DNA of 64,000 nt from Streptomyces sp. SID13726 (GTDB lineage Bacteria; Actinomycetota; Actinomycetes; Streptomycetales; Streptomycetaceae). The notes beneath the pieces are model-generated. The model worked only from the letters and a program-made list of their open reading frames with translations, was not told the origin of the DNA and did no database searches. How positions within the stretch are numbered: position 1 is the first letter of the stretch; each line of letters starts with the position of its first letter. Positions 50,961 to 59,533 of this stretch are shown here, one piece after another. The translations under genes and the position numbers were made by a program. Where the stretch lies: NCBI RefSeq assembly GCF_010548375.1, contig NZ_JAAGLY010000010.1:124001-188000 (forward strand), written 5' to 3'.

Positions 50961-53708
50961 TCAGGCGTCCCCGCCGGCCGCACCGGGATCAGCGGCGGAC
51001 ACATCCAGCAACTGGTACCGGTCGATCGCCTGCTTCAGCACCGACCGGTCCACCTTGCCCTCCCGCGCCAGCTCCGTCAGCACCCCCACCACGATCGACT
51101 GCGCGTCGATGTGGAAGAACCGCCGGGCCGCCCCCCGGGTGTCGGCGAAGCCGAACCCGTCGGCGCCCAGCGACTGGTACGTCCCCGGCACCCAGCGCGC
51201 GATCTGGTCCGGAACCGCCCGCATCCAGTCGGACACGGCCACGAACGGCCCCTGCGCCCCGGCCAGCTTGCGCGTCACGTACGGGACCCGCTGCTCCTCC
51301 TCGGGGTGCAGCAGGTTGTGCGTCTCGCACTCCACGGCCTCGCGCCGCAGTTCGTTCCAGGAGGTCGCCGACCAGACGTCCGCCTTGACGTTCCACTCGT
51401 CCGCGAGGATCTTCTGCGCCTCCACCGCCCACGGCACGGCCACACCGGACGCCATGATCTGCGCCGGGATCGACCCGGAGGTGCCCTCGGAGTAGCGGTG
51501 GACGCCCTTGATGATGCCCTCGGCGTCCACGTTCTCCGGCTCGGCCGGGTGCTGGATGGGCTCGTTGTAGACGGTGAGGTAGTAGAAGACGTCCTCGCCG
51601 TGCGGGTGCTCCTCGGAGCCGCCGTACATACGGCGCAGCCCGTCCTGCACGATGTGCGCGATCTCGAAGCCGAACGCCGGGTCGTACGCCACACAGCCCG
51701 GGTTGGTCGACGCGAGCAGCTGCGAGTGGCCGTCCGCGTGCTGAAGGCCCTCACCGGTCAGAGTCGTACGCCCTGCGGTCGCGCCCAGGACGAATCCGCG
51801 CGCCAGCTGGTCCGACATCTGCCAGAACTGGTCGCCGGTGCGCTGGAATCCGAACATCGAGTAGAAGACGTAGACCGGGATGAGCGGCTCGCCGTGCGTC
51901 GCGTACGCCGAACCCGCGGCGATCAGCGAGGCCGTGCAGCCCGCCTCCGAGATGCCGTCGTGCAGCATCTGGCCGGTCGGCGACTCCTTGTACGCGAGCA
52001 GCAGTTCACGGTCCACCGACTCGTACTGCTGGCCGAGCGGGTTGTAGATCTTCGCGCTCGGGAAGAACGAGTCCATGCCGAAGGTGCGGTACTCGTCCGG
52101 CGCGATCAGCACGAAGCGCTTGCCGATCTCCTTGTCCCGCATGAGGTCCTTGAGCAGCCGTACGAACGCCATCGTCGTGGCGATCGACTGGTGCCCGGAG
52201 CCCTTCTTCACGGTCGCGTACGTCTTGTCGCCCGGCAGCGCGAGCGGCTTGGAGCGCACCACGCGCGTGGGGACGTAACCGCCGCAGCCCTTGCGGCGGT
52301 CGTGCATGTACTGGATCTCCTCCGAGTCCCGGCCCGGGTGGTAGTAGGGCGGCGCGCCCGACTCCAGCTCCTTGTCGGAGATCGGCAGGTGCAGCCGGTC
52401 GCGGAAGCCCTTGAGGTCGGCGACCGTCAGCTTCTTCATCTGGTGCGTGGCGTTGCGGCCCTCGAAGTTGGGACCCAGCGTCCAGCCCTTGACGGTCTTC
52501 GCGAGGATGACCGTCGGCTGGCCCTTGTGCTCCACGGCCGCCTTGAACGCCGCGTAGATCTTCTTGTGGTCGTGACCACCGCGCCCCAGGTGCAGGATCT
52601 GGTCGTCGGTCATGTTCTCGACCATGGCGCGCAGCCGCTGGTCGTCGCCGAAGAAGTGGTCGCGGATGTACGCGCCGGACTCGGTCGCGTACGTCTGGAA
52701 CTGGCCGTCCGGCGTGGTGTTCATCCGGTTGACGAGCAGGCCGTCGCGGTCCTGCGCGAGCAGCGGGTCCCAGGAGCGGTCCCAGATCAGCTTGATGACG
52801 TTCCAGCCGGCGCCGCGGAAGACCGACTCCAGCTCCTGGATGACCTTGCCGTTGCCGCGCACCGGGCCGTCGAGGCGCTGGAGGTTGCAGTTGACGACGA
52901 AGGTGAGGTTGTCGAGGCCCTCGCGCGCGGCGATGGTCAGCTGGCCGAGCGACTCCGGCTCGTCCATCTCGCCGTCCCCGAGGAACGCCCACACGTGCGA
53001 CTTGCTGGTGTCCGCGATCTCGCGCGCGTGCATGTAGCGGTTCATCCGGGCCTGGTAGATCGCGCCGATCGGGCCGAGGCCCATCGACACGGTCGGGAAC
53101 TCCCAGAAGTCCGGCATCAGCCGCGGGTGCGGGTACGAGGACAGGCCGTGCGGCGCCTTCGACTTCTCCTGGCGGAACGCGTCGAGGTTGTCCTCGCTGA
53201 GGCGGTCGAGCAGGTACGCGCGTGCGTAGATGCCCGGTGAGGCGTGGCCCTGGAAGAAGACCTGGTCGCCGCCGTCGCCCTCGTCCTTGCCGCGGAAGAA
53301 GTGGTTGAAGCCGACGTCGTAGAGCGAGGCGGAGGACGCGAAGGTGGCGATGTGGCCGCCGACGCCGATCCCGGGACGCTGGGCGCGCGAGACCATCACG
53401 GCCGCGTTCCACCGGGTGGCGTTCAGGATCTTGCGCTCGATCTCCTCGTTGCCGGGGAAGAACGGCTCCGCCCTGGTCGGGATGGTGTTCACGTAGTCCG
53501 TGCTGCGCATCTCGGGCACGGCCACGCGCTTCTCACGGGCTCGCTCGATGAGCCGGAGCATGAGGTAGCGGGCCCGCTCCCGGCCGCGCTCGTCCACGGC
53601 GGCGTCGAGGGAGTCGAGCCACTCCTGGGTCTCCTCGGGATCGAAGTCAGGAACCTGACTCGGAAGGCCGCCAATGATGATCGGGTTGCGATCGGATCCG
53701 GAAGCCAC
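50961..53708 (-). CDS. aceE: Pyruvate dehydrogenase E1 component, homodimeric
   Basis: 915 residues. The thiamine-diphosphate motif is GDGEMDEPESLGQLTIAAREGLDN with VVNCNLQRLDGPVRGN, and the N-terminal half contains GHIATFASSASLYDVGFNHFFRG, all characteristic of the single-chain E1. The GTG at 53708 follows AAGGA at 6-nt spacing. It decarboxylates pyruvate and transfers the acetyl group to lipoyl-E2. No E2 or E3 gene is nearby, in line with the scattered complex genes of Streptomyces. It is transcribed away from the DUF3052/peroxiredoxin/Ter genes. Confidence 0.96.
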   Translation of the reverse strand: MASGSDRNPIIIGGLPSQVPDFDPEETQEWLDSLDAAVDERGRERARYLMLRLIERAREKRVAVPEMRSTDYVNTIPTRAEPFFPGNEEIERKILNATRWNAAVMVSRAQRPGIGVGGHIATFASSASLYDVGFNHFFRGKDEGDGGDQVFFQGHASPGIYARAYLLDRLSEDNLDAFRQEKSKAPHGLSSYPHPRLMPDFWEFPTVSMGLGPIGAIYQARMNRYMHAREIADTSKSHVWAFLGDGEMDEPESLGQLTIAAREGLDNLTFVVNCNLQRLDGPVRGNGKVIQELESVFRGAGWNVIKLIWDRSWDPLLAQDRDGLLVNRMNTTPDGQFQTYATESGAYIRDHFFGDDQRLRAMVENMTDDQILHLGRGGHDHKKIYAAFKAAVEHKGQPTVILAKTVKGWTLGPNFEGRNATHQMKKLTVADLKGFRDRLHLPISDKELESGAPPYYHPGRDSEEIQYMHDRRKGCGGYVPTRVVRSKPLALPGDKTYATVKKGSGHQSIATTMAFVRLLKDLMRDKEIGKRFVLIAPDEYRTFGMDSFFPSAKIYNPLGQQYESVDRELLLAYKESPTGQMLHDGISEAGCTASLIAAGSAYATHGEPLIPVYVFYSMFGFQRTGDQFWQMSDQLARGFVLGATAGRTTLTGEGLQHADGHSQLLASTNPGCVAYDPAFGFEIAHIVQDGLRRMYGGSEEHPHGEDVFYYLTVYNEPIQHPAEPENVDAEGIIKGVHRYSEGTSGSIPAQIMASGVAVPWAVEAQKILADEWNVKADVWSATSWNELRREAVECETHNLLHPEEEQRVPYVTRKLAGAQGPFVAVSDWMRAVPDQIARWVPGTYQSLGADGFGFADTRGAARRFFHIDAQSIVVGVLTELAREGKVDRSVLKQAIDRYQLLDVSAADPGAAGGDA

Positions 53709-54051
53709 GCTGTTCCTTACCTGTCAGAGGGCCTTATTTCTGTATGTCTGCACCGCTCCCCATCGTGTACCTCGGGGGGCCAAACGTCATCTCTACTCCG
53801 GGGTAACCCGGGGGTGAGCGCCCGGGTATGGTTCCCAAACACGCAAAGGGGGCAGAAAGGTGTGGCATGTGTCACCCGGAGGCCGTGATGATGTGTCTGG
53901 AGTTGCGGTGACACCGTCAGGAACGTCACCGTTTCGGCGGTCTGAACGGCCGGGTACTTGCGCGATCCGCCCCGCCCGTGTGGACTACGGCCAATGCTTC
54001 GCGCGTGCGCGAAGCTGAGACACTCATCAAGACATGATCAGGAGGCAACCC
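53709..54051. promoter_or_regulatory. Intergenic control region between aceE and DUF3052 gene
   Basis: 343 bp without a credible gene. It contains the inverted repeats GTGTCACC (53869-53876) and GGTGACAC (53907-53914), a partly overlapping CGGTGAC/GTCACCG pair (53906-53912 with 53925-53931), and a perfect 9-bp hairpin GCTTCGCGC/GCGCGAAGC at 53996-54015 just before the DUF3052 ribosome site. It must carry both divergent promoters; I cannot place -10 and -35 boxes with confidence. Confidence 0.5.
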
Positions 54052-54483
54052 GTGAGCGCGACCGCGGACCACGCGGAGACGAGCCCTGCCGTGAGGCTGG
54101 GGTTCCAGCCCGAGCAGGTGGTCCAGGAGATCGGCTACGACGACGACGTAGACCAGGAGCTCCGCGAGGCCATTGAGGAAGTCATCGGCAGCGACCTTGT
54201 GGACGAGGACTACGACGACGTCGCCGATGCCGTGGTGCTCTGGTTCCGCGACGACGACGGCGATCTGACCGATGTACTGGTGGACGCCACCACGTACATC
54301 GAGGAGGGCGGCTCGATCCTGCTGCTGACGCCGAAGACCGGCCGTGACGGCTACGTGGAGCCGAGCGACATCTCCGAAGCCGCGACGACGGCAGGGCTAT
54401 CCGCCTCCAAGAGCGTCAGTGTGGGCAAGGACTGGAGCGGCAGCCGGCTGGTGACGCCGAAGGCGGCCAAGTCCAAGAAGTAG
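54052..54483 (+). CDS. DUF3052 conserved actinobacterial protein
   Basis: 143 residues. The GTG at 54052 has AGGAGG at 7-nt spacing. The sequence VRLGFQPEQVVQEIGYDDDVDQELREAIEEV is followed by acidic DDYDDVADAVVLWFRDDDGDLTDVLVDA, and YVEPSDISEAATTAGLSASKS lies near the end. Small, acidic and cytoplasmic. Conserved beside aceE in Streptomyces; function unknown. Followed at about 110 bp by the peroxiredoxin gene, so it may share its transcript. Confidence 0.8.
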   Translation: MSATADHAETSPAVRLGFQPEQVVQEIGYDDDVDQELREAIEEVIGSDLVDEDYDDVADAVVLWFRDDDGDLTDVLVDATTYIEEGGSILLLTPKTGRDGYVEPSDISEAATTAGLSASKSVSVGKDWSGSRLVTPKAAKSKK

Positions 54484-54591
54484 CCCCGTGGACGGACGGG
54501 CCGGCGCGAACCGGCCCGTCCGCTTCTCTGCGGTGATCGCTGCGTAGGGTGGTTGCGTCACCCGAACAGCCCCCGAAGGGACATCCACGCG

Positions 54592-55050
54592 ATGGCGATC
54601 CAGGTCGGCGAAAAGGCCCCCGGCTTCGAGCTCAAGGACAACCACGGCAGGACCGTGAAGCTGTCCGACTTCCGCGGCGACAAGAACGTCGTGCTGCTCT
54701 TCTACCCCTTCGCCTTCACCGGCGTGTGCACCGGTGAGCTGTGTGAGCTGCGTGACAACCTGCCGCAGTTCTCCGACCGTGACACCCAGCTGCTCGCGGT
54801 CTCCAACGACTCCATCCACACCCTGCGCGTCTTCGCCGAGCAGGAGGGCCTGGAGTACCCCCTGCTGAGCGACTTCTGGCCGCACGGCGAGGTCTCCCGC
54901 GCCTACGGTGTCTTCGCCGAGGACAAGGGCTGCGCGGTGCGCGGCACCTTCGTCATCGACAAGGAGGGCGTGGTCCGCTGGACCGTCGTCAACGCCCTGC
55001 CGGACGCCCGTGACCTGAACGAGTACGTGAAGGCGCTCGACACCCTGTGA
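54592..55050 (+). CDS. Peroxiredoxin (AhpE-like)
   Basis: 152 residues. The peroxidatic motif is PFAFTGVCTGELC with Cys46 in the PxxxTxxC form; Cys51 and the Cys in DKGCAVRGTF are candidates for resolving residues. The C-terminal TFVIDKEGVVRWTVV strand completes a thioredoxin fold. Reduces H2O2 and organic peroxides in the cytoplasm. Together with the adjacent Ter proteins it forms a stress-related neighbourhood. Confidence 0.9.
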   Translation: MAIQVGEKAPGFELKDNHGRTVKLSDFRGDKNVVLLFYPFAFTGVCTGELCELRDNLPQFSDRDTQLLAVSNDSIHTLRVFAEQEGLEYPLLSDFWPHGEVSRAYGVFAEDKGCAVRGTFVIDKEGVVRWTVVNALPDARDLNEYVKALDTL

Positions 55051-55147
55051 TTGTTCGGGCCCAGGGACTGCGTGGGCCGGGAACCCGTCACTAGGATCGA
55101 ATCGTTGATCCGGCAGCATCTTCAAACAGCAAACCTATGGAGGACTC

Positions 55148-55723
55148 GTGGGAGTCAGCCTCAGCAAGGGCGGCAACGTATCGCTGACCAAGGAGGCCCC
55201 GGGCCTGACCGCGGTCATCGTCGGTCTGGGGTGGGACGTCCGCACCACGACCGGCACCGACTTCGACCTGGACGCCAGCGCACTGCTGCTGAACTCGGCC
55301 GGCAAGGTCGCCAGTGACGCGAACTTCGTCTTCTTCAACAACCTCAAGAGCGCCGACGGCTCCGTCGAGCACACCGGTGACAACATCACCGGCGAGGGCG
55401 AGGGTGACGACGAGCAGATCAAGGTCAACCTCGCCACGGTCCCGGCCGACGTCGACAAGATCGTCTTCCCGGTCTCGATCTACGACGCCGAGAACCGCCA
55501 GCAGTCCTTCGGCCAGGTACGCAACGCGTTCATCCGCGTCGTGAACCAGGCCGGCGAGGCGGAGATCGCCCGCTACGACCTCTCCGAGGACGCGTCCACG
55601 GAGACGGCGATGGTCTTCGGCGAGCTGTACCGCAACGGCGCGGAGTGGAAGTTCCGTGCCATCGGCCAGGGCTACGCCTCCGGCCTGCGCGGTATCGCCC
55701 AGGACTTCGGCGTCAACGTCTAG
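55148..55723 (+). CDS. TerD-family stress protein, copy 1
   Basis: 191 residues. The canonical TerD fold has its Ca2+-binding residues: DFDLDASALLL at residues 38-48 and DNITGEGEGDDEQI near 75-88, then VFPVSIYDAENRQQSFGQV and YASGLRGIAQDFGVNV. The GTG at 55148 has GGAGG at 5 nt. Cytoplasmic, associated with tellurite/oxidative-stress tolerance and membrane-linked metal complexes. Tandem paralogue of the next gene. Confidence 0.93.
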   Translation: MGVSLSKGGNVSLTKEAPGLTAVIVGLGWDVRTTTGTDFDLDASALLLNSAGKVASDANFVFFNNLKSADGSVEHTGDNITGEGEGDDEQIKVNLATVPADVDKIVFPVSIYDAENRQQSFGQVRNAFIRVVNQAGEAEIARYDLSEDASTETAMVFGELYRNGAEWKFRAIGQGYASGLRGIAQDFGVNV

Positions 55724-55821
55724 GACCACCCTGCACACCTCGTCCGGCGCCGCGCGGTTTGCGTGCGGTGCCGGACGTGCAGGTACAGCACAGAAGCACA
55801 CTCTCGGGGAGGGAACAGCAC

Positions 55822-56397
55822 ATGGGCGTCACGCTCGCCAAGGGAGGAAACGTCTCCCTGTCCAAGGCCGCACCCAACCTCACCCAGGTGATGATCGGGC
55901 TCGGCTGGGACGCGCGCTCCACCACCGGAGCCGACTTCGACCTCGACGCCAGCGCCCTGATGTGCGCCGACGGGCGGGTACTGGGTGACGAGTACTTCGT
56001 CTTCTACAACCAGCTCAAGAGCCCGGACGGCTCGGTCGAGCACACCGGCGACAACCTCACCGGTGAGGGCGAGGGCGACGACGAGTCGATCCTGATCGAC
56101 CTCTCCGCGGTGCCGGCCCGGTGCGACAAGATCGTCTTTCCGGTCTCCATCCACGACGCCGACAACCGCGGCCAGACCTTCGGCCAGGTCAGCAACGCCT
56201 TCATCCGGGTGGTCAACCAGGCCGACGGCCAGGAACTCGCCCGCTACGACCTCTCCGAGGACGCCTCGACCGAGACCGCGATGATCTTCGGCGAGGTCTA
56301 CCGCTACCAGGGCGAATGGAAGTTCCGGGCGGTGGGCCAGGGCTACGCGTCGGGCCTGAGGGGCATCGCACTCGACTTCGGAGTGAACGTCTCATAG
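55822..56397 (+). CDS. TerD-family stress protein, copy 2
   Basis: 191 residues, very similar over the full length to the preceding gene product and clearly a tandem duplicate. The Ca2+ sites are kept (DFDLDASALMCADGR and DNLTGEGEGDDESI). It differs by two Cys residues (MCADG and PARCDK) absent from copy 1. ATG with GGGAGGGAAC upstream; 98 bp separate the copies, enough for a separate promoter. In Streptomyces such pairs occur next to a TerC-like membrane protein, as here. Confidence 0.93.
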   Translation: MGVTLAKGGNVSLSKAAPNLTQVMIGLGWDARSTTGADFDLDASALMCADGRVLGDEYFVFYNQLKSPDGSVEHTGDNLTGEGEGDDESILIDLSAVPARCDKIVFPVSIHDADNRGQTFGQVSNAFIRVVNQADGQELARYDLSEDASTETAMIFGEVYRYQGEWKFRAVGQGYASGLRGIALDFGVNVS

Positions 56398-56522
56398 CGC
56401 GATATGAGCAAAAGCCGGGGCCTGGTGGGGTGCGGAGGCCGCCGGACTACACTTCGCTTCAAAGTTTCGTAAAGCCGAGTGCGGCACGGGGGCACCCCGT
56501 ACACGTACGGATTGGGTAGCCA

Positions 56523-57671
56523 GTGGTTCTCAAAACCTTCGGCTGGTCGTTCGCGGTCACCGCGCTCGGCCTGGTCGCCGCCGTCTTCTACGGGGGGTGG
56601 GAGGGCTTCGGCATCGTGGCGATCCTCTCCATCCTCGAGATCTCCCTGTCGTTCGACAACGCGGTGGTCAACGCCGGAATCCTGAAGAAGATGAATGCCT
56701 TCTGGCAGAAGATCTTCCTCACCATCGGCGTCCTGATCGCCGTGTTCGGCATGCGGCTCGTCTTCCCCGTCGTGATCGTCGCGATCAGCGCCAAGATGGG
56801 GCCCATCGAGGCCGTCGACCTCGCGCTCAACAACAAGGACCACTACCAGGAGCTGGTCACCGACGCGCACCCGGCGATCGCCGCGTTCGGTGGCATGTTC
56901 CTGCTGATGATCTTCCTGGACTTCATCTTCGAGGACCGGGACATCCAGTGGCTGCGCTGGATCGAGCGACCGCTGGCCAAGCTCGGCAAGGTCGACATGC
57001 TGTCGGTCTGCATCGCCCTGGTCGTCCTGCTGGTCACCGCGTTCACCTTCGCGACCCAGGCCCACCAGCACGGCGGGACCCATGTCGACAAGGCGCAGAC
57101 GGTCCTGATCTCCGGTATCGCGGGACTGATCACCTACATGATCGTCGGCGGTCTCTCCGGCTACTTCGAGGACAAGCTCGAAGAGGAGGAGGAACGCGAG
57201 CACGAGGAGGAGGAGCGCGCCGAGCGTGAGGGCAAGCCCAAGTCCGCGGTGCTGATGGCCGGCAAGGCCGCGTTCTTCATGTTCCTCTACCTGGAAGTGC
57301 TGGACGCCTCCTTCTCCTTCGACGGCGTGATCGGCGCCTTCGCCGTCACCAACGACATCGTGCTGATGGCCCTGGGCCTCGGTATCGGCGCGATGTACGT
57401 GCGGTCGCTGACCGTGTACCTGGTCCGCCAGGGCACCCTCGACGACTACGTCTACCTGGAGCACGGCGCCCACTACGCGATCGGCGCCCTCGCGGTGATC
57501 CTGATGGTCACCATCCAGTACCAGATCCACGAGCTCATCACGGGCCTCGTAGGTGTCGTCCTGATCGGCTGGTCCTTCCTGTCCTCCGTCCGCCGCAACA
57601 AGGCACTCGCGGCCGCGGAGGGAAAAGCCGAGGGCTCGGACGAGAAGACTGAGGTCTCGTCCGGGGTGTGA
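56523..57671 (+). CDS. TerC-like (DUF475) integral membrane protein
   Basis: 382 residues, around eight to nine transmembrane helices. The duplicated TerC motif with acidic residues in the membrane is seen: ILSILEISLSFDNAVVNAGIL in the first half and YLEVLDASFSFDGVIGAFAV in the second. These conserved Glu/Asp/Asn residues probably bind a metal ion. Between the halves is a cytoplasmic charged loop, EDKLEEEEEREHEEEERAER, of unusual acidity. GTG start at 56523. TerC proteins are thought to be the membrane centre of the Ter complex and to export Mn2+ or related metals. Confidence 0.9.
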   Translation: MVLKTFGWSFAVTALGLVAAVFYGGWEGFGIVAILSILEISLSFDNAVVNAGILKKMNAFWQKIFLTIGVLIAVFGMRLVFPVVIVAISAKMGPIEAVDLALNNKDHYQELVTDAHPAIAAFGGMFLLMIFLDFIFEDRDIQWLRWIERPLAKLGKVDMLSVCIALVVLLVTAFTFATQAHQHGGTHVDKAQTVLISGIAGLITYMIVGGLSGYFEDKLEEEEEREHEEEERAEREGKPKSAVLMAGKAAFFMFLYLEVLDASFSFDGVIGAFAVTNDIVLMALGLGIGAMYVRSLTVYLVRQGTLDDYVYLEHGAHYAIGALAVILMVTIQYQIHELITGLVGVVLIGWSFLSSVRRNKALAAAEGKAEGSDEKTEVSSGV

Positions 57672-57700
57672 CACCCTTCCTGGTGAGGAACGCTCTGAGC

Positions 57701-57725
57701 GGGGCGGCCGGCCTCCGGCCGCCCC
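57701..57725 (+). terminator. Rho-independent terminator after the TerC-like gene
   Basis: GGGGCGGCCGG (57701-57711) pairs with CCGGCCGCCCC (57715-57725), 11-bp stem, 3-nt loop, followed by GTCGGGCTTTT. Confidence 0.9.
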
Positions 57726-57759
57726 GTCGGGCTTTTCATGAGTGGACGTGGGGGCGGGA

Positions 57760-58497
57760 ATGGGCTTCTTGGACGGACTCCGAGGCGGCCGCGAGGTCGA
57801 CTTCGACTCGGGCAGCGCGGCCAGCAACGCGATCGAACTGACCAAGCGGCACAACCGGGTCTCGCTCACCAAGCAGGGCGCGGCGACCGGGAACCTGCGC
57901 GTCAACCTGACCTGGCGGATGCGGACGTCCGACATCGGGGGCTCACAGCGGGAGTCGCTGCTGCGCCACCCCTTCAAGGCGCTCAAGCCGCCGGAGGTCA
58001 TGGGGCACAGCCAGAGCATGGTCAACGTCGACCTCGACCTCGGGTGCCTGTACGAGCTGGCCGACGGCACGAAGGGCGTCGTACAGCCGCTCGGCGGGCT
58101 GCTGGGGGACGTCAACGCGCCACCGTACGTGAAGCTCAGCGGGGACGACCGGTTCGGGTCGGCGTCCGGCGAGACGATGTACGTGAACCTCGATCACCGG
58201 GAGCAGATCAAGCGGCTGCTGGTCTTCGTGTACATCTACGACCAGACGCCGGCGTTCGACCGTACGCACGCGATCGTGACGCTGTATCCGAGCAACGGAC
58301 CGCGGATCGAGATAGGTCTCGACGAACGGCATCCGCAGGCTCGGTCCTGCGCGGTGGTGATGATCGAGAACGTGAAGGACGAGCTGATCGTGCGGCGCGA
58401 GGTGCAGTTCGTGTACGGGTTCCAGGGGGAGCTGGACCGGTTGTACGGGTGGGGGTTGCAGTGGGGGCGGGGATACAAGGCGAAGGCGGACAGGTGA
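57760..58497 (+). CDS. TerD-superfamily protein, TerA-like
   Basis: 245 residues from the ATG at 57760 (an in-frame GTG six codons upstream is possible). The N-terminal IELTKRHNRVSLTKQG and LRVNLTWRMRTSDIGGSQ precede a TerD-type beta-sandwich: NVDLDLGCLYELADGTKGVVQPLGG and LSGDDRFGSASGETMYVNL (in the place of the EGEGDDE loop), then FDRTHAIVTLYPSNGPRIEIGLDE and CAVVMIENVKDELIVRREVQFV. Likely another Ca2+-binding Ter subunit. Separated from the TerC-like gene by a terminator, so it has its own promoter. Confidence 0.82.
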   Translation: MGFLDGLRGGREVDFDSGSAASNAIELTKRHNRVSLTKQGAATGNLRVNLTWRMRTSDIGGSQRESLLRHPFKALKPPEVMGHSQSMVNVDLDLGCLYELADGTKGVVQPLGGLLGDVNAPPYVKLSGDDRFGSASGETMYVNLDHREQIKRLLVFVYIYDQTPAFDRTHAIVTLYPSNGPRIEIGLDERHPQARSCAVVMIENVKDELIVRREVQFVYGFQGELDRLYGWGLQWGRGYKAKADR

Positions 58498-58510
58498 GTT
58501 GCCGACTGTC

Positions 58511-58550
58511 GGTCGTCGGTGGCTGGTCGCGCCGTTCCCCGCGCCCCTGA
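58511..58550 (-). repeat. Dispersed Streptomyces intergenic repeat, copy B (short form)
   Basis: On the minus strand it reads CAGGGGCGCGGGGAACGG followed by CGCGACCAGCCACC. It shares both ends of copies A (19601-19665) and C (61464-61532) but lacks the central TGCGGCT stem region. It sits between two convergent Ter-family genes. Confidence 0.65.
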
Positions 58551-58556
58551 ATGTCC

Positions 58557-59327
58557 CTACCGTCCGATGAACTGCGGGCCTTGCGGGGGCATGCGGAACT
58601 CTCCCGCCGGGACCGGGACCGGGGCCAGCGGAGGGGGGTAGCCGTAGCCCGATGCCGGGGCCGTGGCCGGTGGGGTGGTCGGCTGGGGGTAGCCGTAGGC
58701 CGGCTGGGTCGGGACCGAGGTGGCCGACTGGGCGGGCTGTTCCGGGGGGAGGGGCATGGACGTGGGCTCGGGGTCCGCGGGCTCCGTCTCGTCCACCGTG
58801 ATGCCGAACTCCGTGGCGAGGCCCTGGAGGCCGTCCAGGTAGCCCTCGCCCAGGGCACGGAACTTCCAGGACTCGCCGCGGCGGTACAGCTCGCCGCAGA
58901 TCAGGGCCGTCTCCTCGCCGGTCTCCGGCTTGATGTCGAAGTAGGCCAGCGGCTCGCTGCCGGCGGCCGTGGCGTCGTACAGCAGGATGCGCAGGCCCTG
59001 TACGCGGTCGAAGGTGACGCCCTCCGCCGAAGCGACCAGGAGAATCTGGCTGACGTCGGGCTCGACACCGGTCAGATCTGTCTGGATCGTGTCGGTGGGG
59101 CCCTCGGCGACGCGTTTCTTGCCGAGGAGCCAGACCTTGCCCGAGGGGTGCCGGGGCTGGTTGTAGAAGACGAAGTCCTCGTCGGAGCGCACACGGCCGT
59201 CGGGGCCGAGGAGCAGCGCCGAGGCATCCACGGCCGGGACCCCCTGCCCGGGCGCCCAGCGCAGCACGGCGCGTACCGTGGTGGCCTTCAGCGGGACGTT
59301 GGACCCCTTCTGCATCGCGTGCGTCAT
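58557..59327 (-). CDS. TerD-family protein with proline-rich C-terminal tail
   Basis: 256 residues. The N-terminal ~170 are a TerD domain starting MTHAMQKGSNVPL, with VDASALLLGPDGRVRSDEDFVFYNQ, a shortened middle in place of the EGEGDDE calcium loop (TDTIQTDLTGV), and ETALICGELYRRGESWKFRALGEGYLDGLQGLATEFG. Thus the Ca2+ site looks incomplete compared with the two canonical copies. The last ~80 residues are low complexity, rich in Pro, Gln, Tyr and Gly (AYGYPQPTTPP, SGYGYPPPLAP), suggesting a flexible interaction arm. Divergent from the CitE/PRTase/HAD operon. Confidence 0.88.
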   Translation of the reverse strand: MTHAMQKGSNVPLKATTVRAVLRWAPGQGVPAVDASALLLGPDGRVRSDEDFVFYNQPRHPSGKVWLLGKKRVAEGPTDTIQTDLTGVEPDVSQILLVASAEGVTFDRVQGLRILLYDATAAGSEPLAYFDIKPETGEETALICGELYRRGESWKFRALGEGYLDGLQGLATEFGITVDETEPADPEPTSMPLPPEQPAQSATSVPTQPAYGYPQPTTPPATAPASGYGYPPPLAPVPVPAGEFRMPPQGPQFIGR

Positions 59328-59473
59328 GCGGTCATCCTGCCCTCTCGGTCCTGGTCACGACAACGCGGGGGTGGCGGTCGCCGGTTCATGTCGTACCGGC
59401 GTCGACATGGCCGTGTATGTCTGCGTTACCTGAAATTCATGCCCGGTGGGAACCTCGGACATGGGTCTCTACG

Positions 59474-59505
59474 TACTATTACCGGCCACCTGTGAACCGT
59501 TCACA
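59474..59505 (+). promoter_or_regulatory. Promoter with palindromic operator before the CitE/PRTase operon
   Basis: A TACTAT -10-like box (59474-59479) is followed at 59491-59505 by the palindrome TGTGAACCGTTCACA, perfect 7-bp arms with a single central base. It would sit at or just after the transcription start, where repressor binding blocks RNA polymerase. I cannot name the regulator, and the -35 box is not clear. Confidence 0.6.
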
Positions 59506-59533
59506 GGTTGCACCGCAGCCACGGGGGAGTCAT

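Noticed and set aside
55051..55147. Possible tRNA or small RNA between the peroxiredoxin and terD genes
   Set aside because: No cloverleaf or T-loop signature could be built from this segment.
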